Assembly: GCA_015232455.1 (NCBI GenBank)
Contig: JADFZQ010000009.1
Location: 62,001-126,000 of the forward strand
Direction: 5' to 3'
Length of the DNA: 64,000 nucleotides
Source of the DNA: Desulfamplus sp.
GTDB taxonomy: Bacteria > Desulfobacterota > Desulfobacteria > Desulfobacterales > Desulfobacteraceae
Part shown: positions 60,963-64,000 of the stretch, piece after piece
Numbering within the stretch: position 1 is the first letter of the stretch
Layout: every line of letters starts with the position of its first letter
The notes under the pieces: generated by a model
What the model was told of the DNA's origin: nothing
Seen by the model: the letters and a program-made list of their open reading frames with translations, nothing else
Databases searched by the model: none
Translations under genes and position numbers: made by a program

Positions 60963-63346
60963 ATTATACAACTACAGAAACAACGGCTGTCTCTAACCAA
61001 ACTCTTTGTGAAGCCAACGCTATCAGGCAGGAAGCTGTTTGCGAAAATAGAGCTAAATCTATTCAAACTCTTTGCGAAGATGAAGCCAAAGCTATTTTAA
61101 AACAGTATGGAATTCCAGTTGTAAATGAGATAAGGGCAAAAAACCAAGAAGAGGCTATTAATGCGGCTTTAAAACTTGGTTTTCCTTCTGATGCTGTAGA
61201 TAAGTTAGTTGTAAAAGGCGTTGGAAGTAAATTTGCCCATAAAAGCGAGATGGGGCTTGTTCATGTTGGTATTTCTGATAATGACGAACTCAAAAAAGCT
61301 GTAAGTTCAACCATTGAAATAGGCGGAAAAGAGCTTGAGGGAATTTTAGTCCAACCAATGGTTAAAGGTAAACGTGAGCTTGTTGCAGGCATGTTTCGTG
61401 ATCCTCAATATGGTCCTGTAATCATGTTTGGTCTTGGTGGAATATTTACAGAAGCATTAAAAGATGTCTCATTTAGGCTTGCTCCTTTAACAGATTGGGA
61501 TATTGAGGAGATGATAAATGAGATTTCAGCCAAAGCAATGTTTGAAAATTTTAGAGGTGAAAAGGCAATTGATAAAAAGCAGATAAAATCAGTTTTATCA
61601 GGTCTCTCAAGAGTTGCTTTAAGCTTACCTGAAATCAAAGAGGTTGATATAAATCCTCTTATTGCAACAAAAGATGGCGATCTTATTGCTGTTGATGCTC
61701 TTATAGTAAAGAGTATTGAAAACAATAGCGAGACAGAGTCGGAAAATGGAGAGATTGCAGAGAATAGGGCAGTAGATTTGAAAAATGAAAAAATTTCAGA
61801 GAATAGAACAATATATTTGGAAAATGAAAAAATTTCAAAAAATAGTGAGAATAGATATAAAAGACCACCTGTTGATAAAGTTCAGCTTGCCTCGCTTTTT
61901 TATCCAAAATCTGTTGCCTTTGTAGGAGCTTCTGGAACGCTTGGCAAATGGGGACATATGCTTTTAACAAATGCTTTAAGTGGTAAATTCAAAGGCAAAA
62001 TCTATCTTGTCAATCCAAAAGGAGGCACAATTGTCGGGCAGCATGTTTACACGTCAATCAGCGATATTGAGTCAGATATTGACCTTGCTGTTGTAACTCT
62101 TCCTGCAAACAAAGTTCTTGAGACCATTCCACAACTTAAAGCTAAAAATGCAAAAGGTATTTTGTTAATTACATCTGGTTTTAGTGAAACTGGAGAAGAT
62201 GGACTAAAACTTGAGCGTGAAGTTATGTCAAAAGCTGCTGACTCTGGTATTGTTGTTCTTGGTCCAAATACTATGGGAATATGCAATCCTCATATAGATT
62301 TTGCTTGCAGCGGTGCTCATGTCCACCCTCTGCCAGGCTCAACTGCTTTAATTTGTCAATCTGGCAACATGGGAACTCAGCTTCTTGCTTTTGCTGAACA
62401 GCAAGGAATTGGTATCAGGGCTTTTTCTGGTTCTGGCAATGAAGCTATGGTTACTATTGAAGATTATATGGAGCTTTTTGAAATTGATGAAAAGACAAAA
62501 TCTGTGGTTCTCTATATTGAGAGCGTAAAAGATGGAAGACGCTTTTTTGAGAGTGCAAAAAGAGTTTCAGAAAAAAAGCCTGTAGTAGTTCTTACAGGAG
62601 GAAGGACAGATGTTGGTCGTAAAGCTGCTGCAAGCCATACAGGTGCATTAGCTTCAAACGCTAAAGTTACAGCTTCTGCATTTAGACAAGCTGGAATTAT
62701 TGAGGTTGGGCAGCCAATGGATCTGCTTGATATGTCAGCTCTATTTTCATCAATGCCGCTTCCAAAGGGAAACAGAGTCGCAATTATGACACTTGGCGGA
62801 GGCTGGGGCGTTGTTACATCAGATCTATGTGCAGAGCATAACCTTGAAGTGCCTACACTATCACCAGAAATTATAAAGACCCTTAACCCGCTTTTGCCAG
62901 ATTATTGGAGTCATGCTAATCCTGTTGATATTGTCGGAGAAAACGATCCCAATATTCCAAAGGTTGCTCTTGAAGAGCTATTAAAATGGGATGGGTGTGA
63001 TGCTGTAATCCATCTTGGTATTCATGGTAAGAGGATTTTTATTGAAAAGATGGTTGACTCAATCGCTAAGGTTGATCCTTCACACTCAAGAGAGAGCCTT
63101 ACACCTTTAAAAGATATGTTGATTAATTTTGAAAACGAATATGTCTCTCATGTTATTAAACTAACAGAAAAATATGAAAAGCCAGTTCTTGGTGTAAGCC
63201 TTTTGACTGACAGCACAACCAAAACACTTTACCGCGTTGATGGCTGTAAATACAGTGGAGTTTTCTTTCCATCACCTGAAAGGGCTGTAAAAGCTCTATC
63301 TGGTATGTGTAAGTATAGTCGGTGGTTGAGAAGATTTCATAATTAA
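60959..63346 (+). CDS. Acetate/acyl-CoA synthetase (ADP-forming), fused beta-alpha
   Basis: 795 residues. ATP-grasp (beta) part about 38-260: AKAILKQYGIPVVNEIRAK, VKGVGSKFAHKSEMGLVHVG, GMFRDPQYGPVIMFGLGG. CoA-binding and ligase (alpha) part about 310-795: SVAFVGASGTLGKWGHMLL, VLGPNTMGICNPHIDF, ICQSGNMGTQLLAFAEQQGIG, GRKAAASHTGALAS with the phospho-His. It converts acyl-CoA, ADP and phosphate to acid, CoA and ATP, or the reverse. Extra features are an N-terminal extension with repeated TLCE/VCE units (about 14-36) and a repeated linker around 262-305 (EKISENR-type units). It overlaps the tetR gene by four bases. Confidence 0.9.
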   Translation: MNYTTTETTAVSNQTLCEANAIRQEAVCENRAKSIQTLCEDEAKAILKQYGIPVVNEIRAKNQEEAINAALKLGFPSDAVDKLVVKGVGSKFAHKSEMGLVHVGISDNDELKKAVSSTIEIGGKELEGILVQPMVKGKRELVAGMFRDPQYGPVIMFGLGGIFTEALKDVSFRLAPLTDWDIEEMINEISAKAMFENFRGEKAIDKKQIKSVLSGLSRVALSLPEIKEVDINPLIATKDGDLIAVDALIVKSIENNSETESENGEIAENRAVDLKNEKISENRTIYLENEKISKNSENRYKRPPVDKVQLASLFYPKSVAFVGASGTLGKWGHMLLTNALSGKFKGKIYLVNPKGGTIVGQHVYTSISDIESDIDLAVVTLPANKVLETIPQLKAKNAKGILLITSGFSETGEDGLKLEREVMSKAADSGIVVLGPNTMGICNPHIDFACSGAHVHPLPGSTALICQSGNMGTQLLAFAEQQGIGIRAFSGSGNEAMVTIEDYMELFEIDEKTKSVVLYIESVKDGRRFFESAKRVSEKKPVVVLTGGRTDVGRKAAASHTGALASNAKVTASAFRQAGIIEVGQPMDLLDMSALFSSMPLPKGNRVAIMTLGGGWGVVTSDLCAEHNLEVPTLSPEIIKTLNPLLPDYWSHANPVDIVGENDPNIPKVALEELLKWDGCDAVIHLGIHGKRIFIEKMVDSIAKVDPSHSRESLTPLKDMLINFENEYVSHVIKLTEKYEKPVLGVSLLTDSTTKTLYRVDGCKYSGVFFPSPERAVKALSGMCKYSRWLRRFHN

Positions 63347-63348
63347 AA

Positions 63349-63455
63349 TATACTGCAAACGGTCATAAATTTAGCTTTTATATATGCAAAACTCAACCTA
63401 TGACCGAGAGAAGTATAACATAAGAACGTAGAGACGCAATGCCGTGCGTCTCTAC
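63349..63455. repeat. Family A element followed by a family C hairpin
   Basis: TATACTGCAAACGGTCATAAA and ACTCAACCTATGACCG..AAGTATA are inverted ends (63349-63418); the hairpin GTAGAGACGCAATGCC / GTGCGTCTCTAC follows at 63428-63455, outside the element rather than within it. It begins three bases after the synthetase stop and could act as its terminator. Confidence 0.76.
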
Positions 63456-63566
63456 TCGTAAATATTGGTTATTTATATCTCCACGAATCATTTAGGAAAT
63501 CTATATTTTTAACTGTTATAAATTGCATTATTATTAAATTTCAAACTAAACCAAAAGGATCACATA

Positions 63567-64000
63567 ATGAAAATAAAGGTATTGATAGGGCTTTGTATCA
63601 CTATGATTTTTATGAGTAGTAACGTCTGGTCTCTGAGTGCACCGCCGTATCAACTTCAACGACAGCTTCTCAACAGTGTGGGAGCAAGTTCATTGGTAGA
63701 TGTTGGGGAAGTAGTTGAACAAAGCCCTGCAAACTATGTTATCGACATAACTACATCCAAAGATGATGTTGCAAATTCACTCGCCGTTGTTCTTTTGCGA
63801 AGATGGGTTTTTGGCAATGAAACTCTTGTCATTAGGGTTTTCAGACCTAACGGGACTCAAGTAACCTCCCCAAAATTGAATCCTTGGGGGATTAGTTCGG
63901 CTGACGCCATAGAGAAACACTTCCAGATAGCCCTAAAGAAAAACCCTTTTTTCGTTACCACCTATAATGAACAACTCCCATATAGCGATACGAATATCTG
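63567..64000 (+). CDS. Secreted protein of unknown function, cut by the window edge
   Basis: 144 codons are visible from ATG 63567 (AAAAGGA 8 bases upstream), with no stop before the edge. A signal peptide is clear: MKIKVLIGLCITMIFMSSNV followed by polar WSLSAPPYQ. The visible mature part has VDVGEVVEQSPANYVIDITT and later ADAIEKHFQIALKKNPFFVT, alpha/beta in style but not a family I recognise. Base composition is higher in GC than its neighbours. Confidence 0.6.
   Translation, partial: MKIKVLIGLCITMIFMSSNVWSLSAPPYQLQRQLLNSVGASSLVDVGEVVEQSPANYVIDITTSKDDVANSLAVVLLRRWVFGNETLVIRVFRPNGTQVTSPKLNPWGISSADAIEKHFQIALKKNPFFVTTYNEQLPYSDTNI

Noticed and set aside
1-64000. tRNA, rRNA, riboswitch or complete insertion sequence
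   Set aside because: Looked for conserved tRNA arms, rRNA segments, common riboswitch cores and transposase motifs; none was seen, though a small RNA could be missed by eye.

Overview
The window reads as a low-GC chromosome segment of a heterotrophic, strictly or mainly anaerobic Desulfobacterota member, most likely a sulfate-reducing Desulfobacterales relative. This is inferred, not proven: no rRNA or sulfate-reduction gene is present. The support is the combination of acyl-CoA dehydrogenases with ETF, a fused ADP-forming acyl-CoA synthetase, GTP-type PEP carboxykinase, a NifV/NifA pair, dense two-component signalling, and a DUF6178-type protein that I associate with this group.

Layout. 1-4448: end of a PEP/pyruvate-binding protein, a ChrA transporter, a rhodanese and an HD-GYP protein (all minus). 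4606-5838: an RlmK-like methyltransferase. 5938-13887: an acyl-CoA catabolic cluster (SDR, 3-hydroxyacyl-CoA dehydrogenase, PIN toxin module, APH-family kinase, TetR, ACAD10/11-like dehydrogenase), divergent from etfBA across a palindromic TetR-type operator. 14042-19805: two histidine kinases and a PIN-PhoH protein. 20008-34412: a full chemosensory operon (MCP-like coiled-coil protein, STAS, CheY, CheA, CheW, two MCPs, CheR, CheB, CheD, then an aspartoacylase-family enzyme). 34604-43427 (minus): cyclophilin, PEP carboxykinase, an acidic protein and a NrtA/TauA-type ABC operon. 43740: a second CheD. 44316-49563: long acyl-CoA dehydrogenase, MBL hydrolase, DUF6178-like protein. 49756-56885 (minus): diguanylate cyclase, soluble hybrid kinase, an orphan [NiFe]-hydrogenase large subunit and an ABC-2 permease. 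57172-59883: nifV and nifA facing each other. 60330-63346: TetR plus ADP-forming acyl-CoA synthetase. 63567-end: a truncated secreted protein.

Two candidate new systems stand out. First, the ABC operon at 37980-43427 encodes three related substrate-binding modules: one Tat-exported, one without any signal peptide, and one fused behind an intact CheY-type receiver. It is divergent from a CheD homologue whose catalytic Cys is Ser, and lies downstream of the complete chemotaxis operon. This suggests coupling of an intracellular ligand to chemosensory or phosphorelay signalling. Second, 49756-55694 looks like a hydrogen-sensing relay: a hydrogenase large subunit that ends exactly at its last Cys-containing motif (as in regulatory hydrogenases), with no small subunit nearby, then a soluble PAS hybrid kinase and a receiver-GGDEF cyclase.

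The intergenic regions carry families of small palindromic repeats: an outer inverted-repeat element (family A) with exchangeable inner hairpins, a second inverted-repeat element (family B), a GTAGAGACGC hairpin (family C) and a three-hairpin cassette. Some copies supply the stop codon and last residues of genes. Many otherwise conserved enzymes also carry hydrophilic tandem-repeat insertions. I saw no tRNA, rRNA, CRISPR array or transposase gene.
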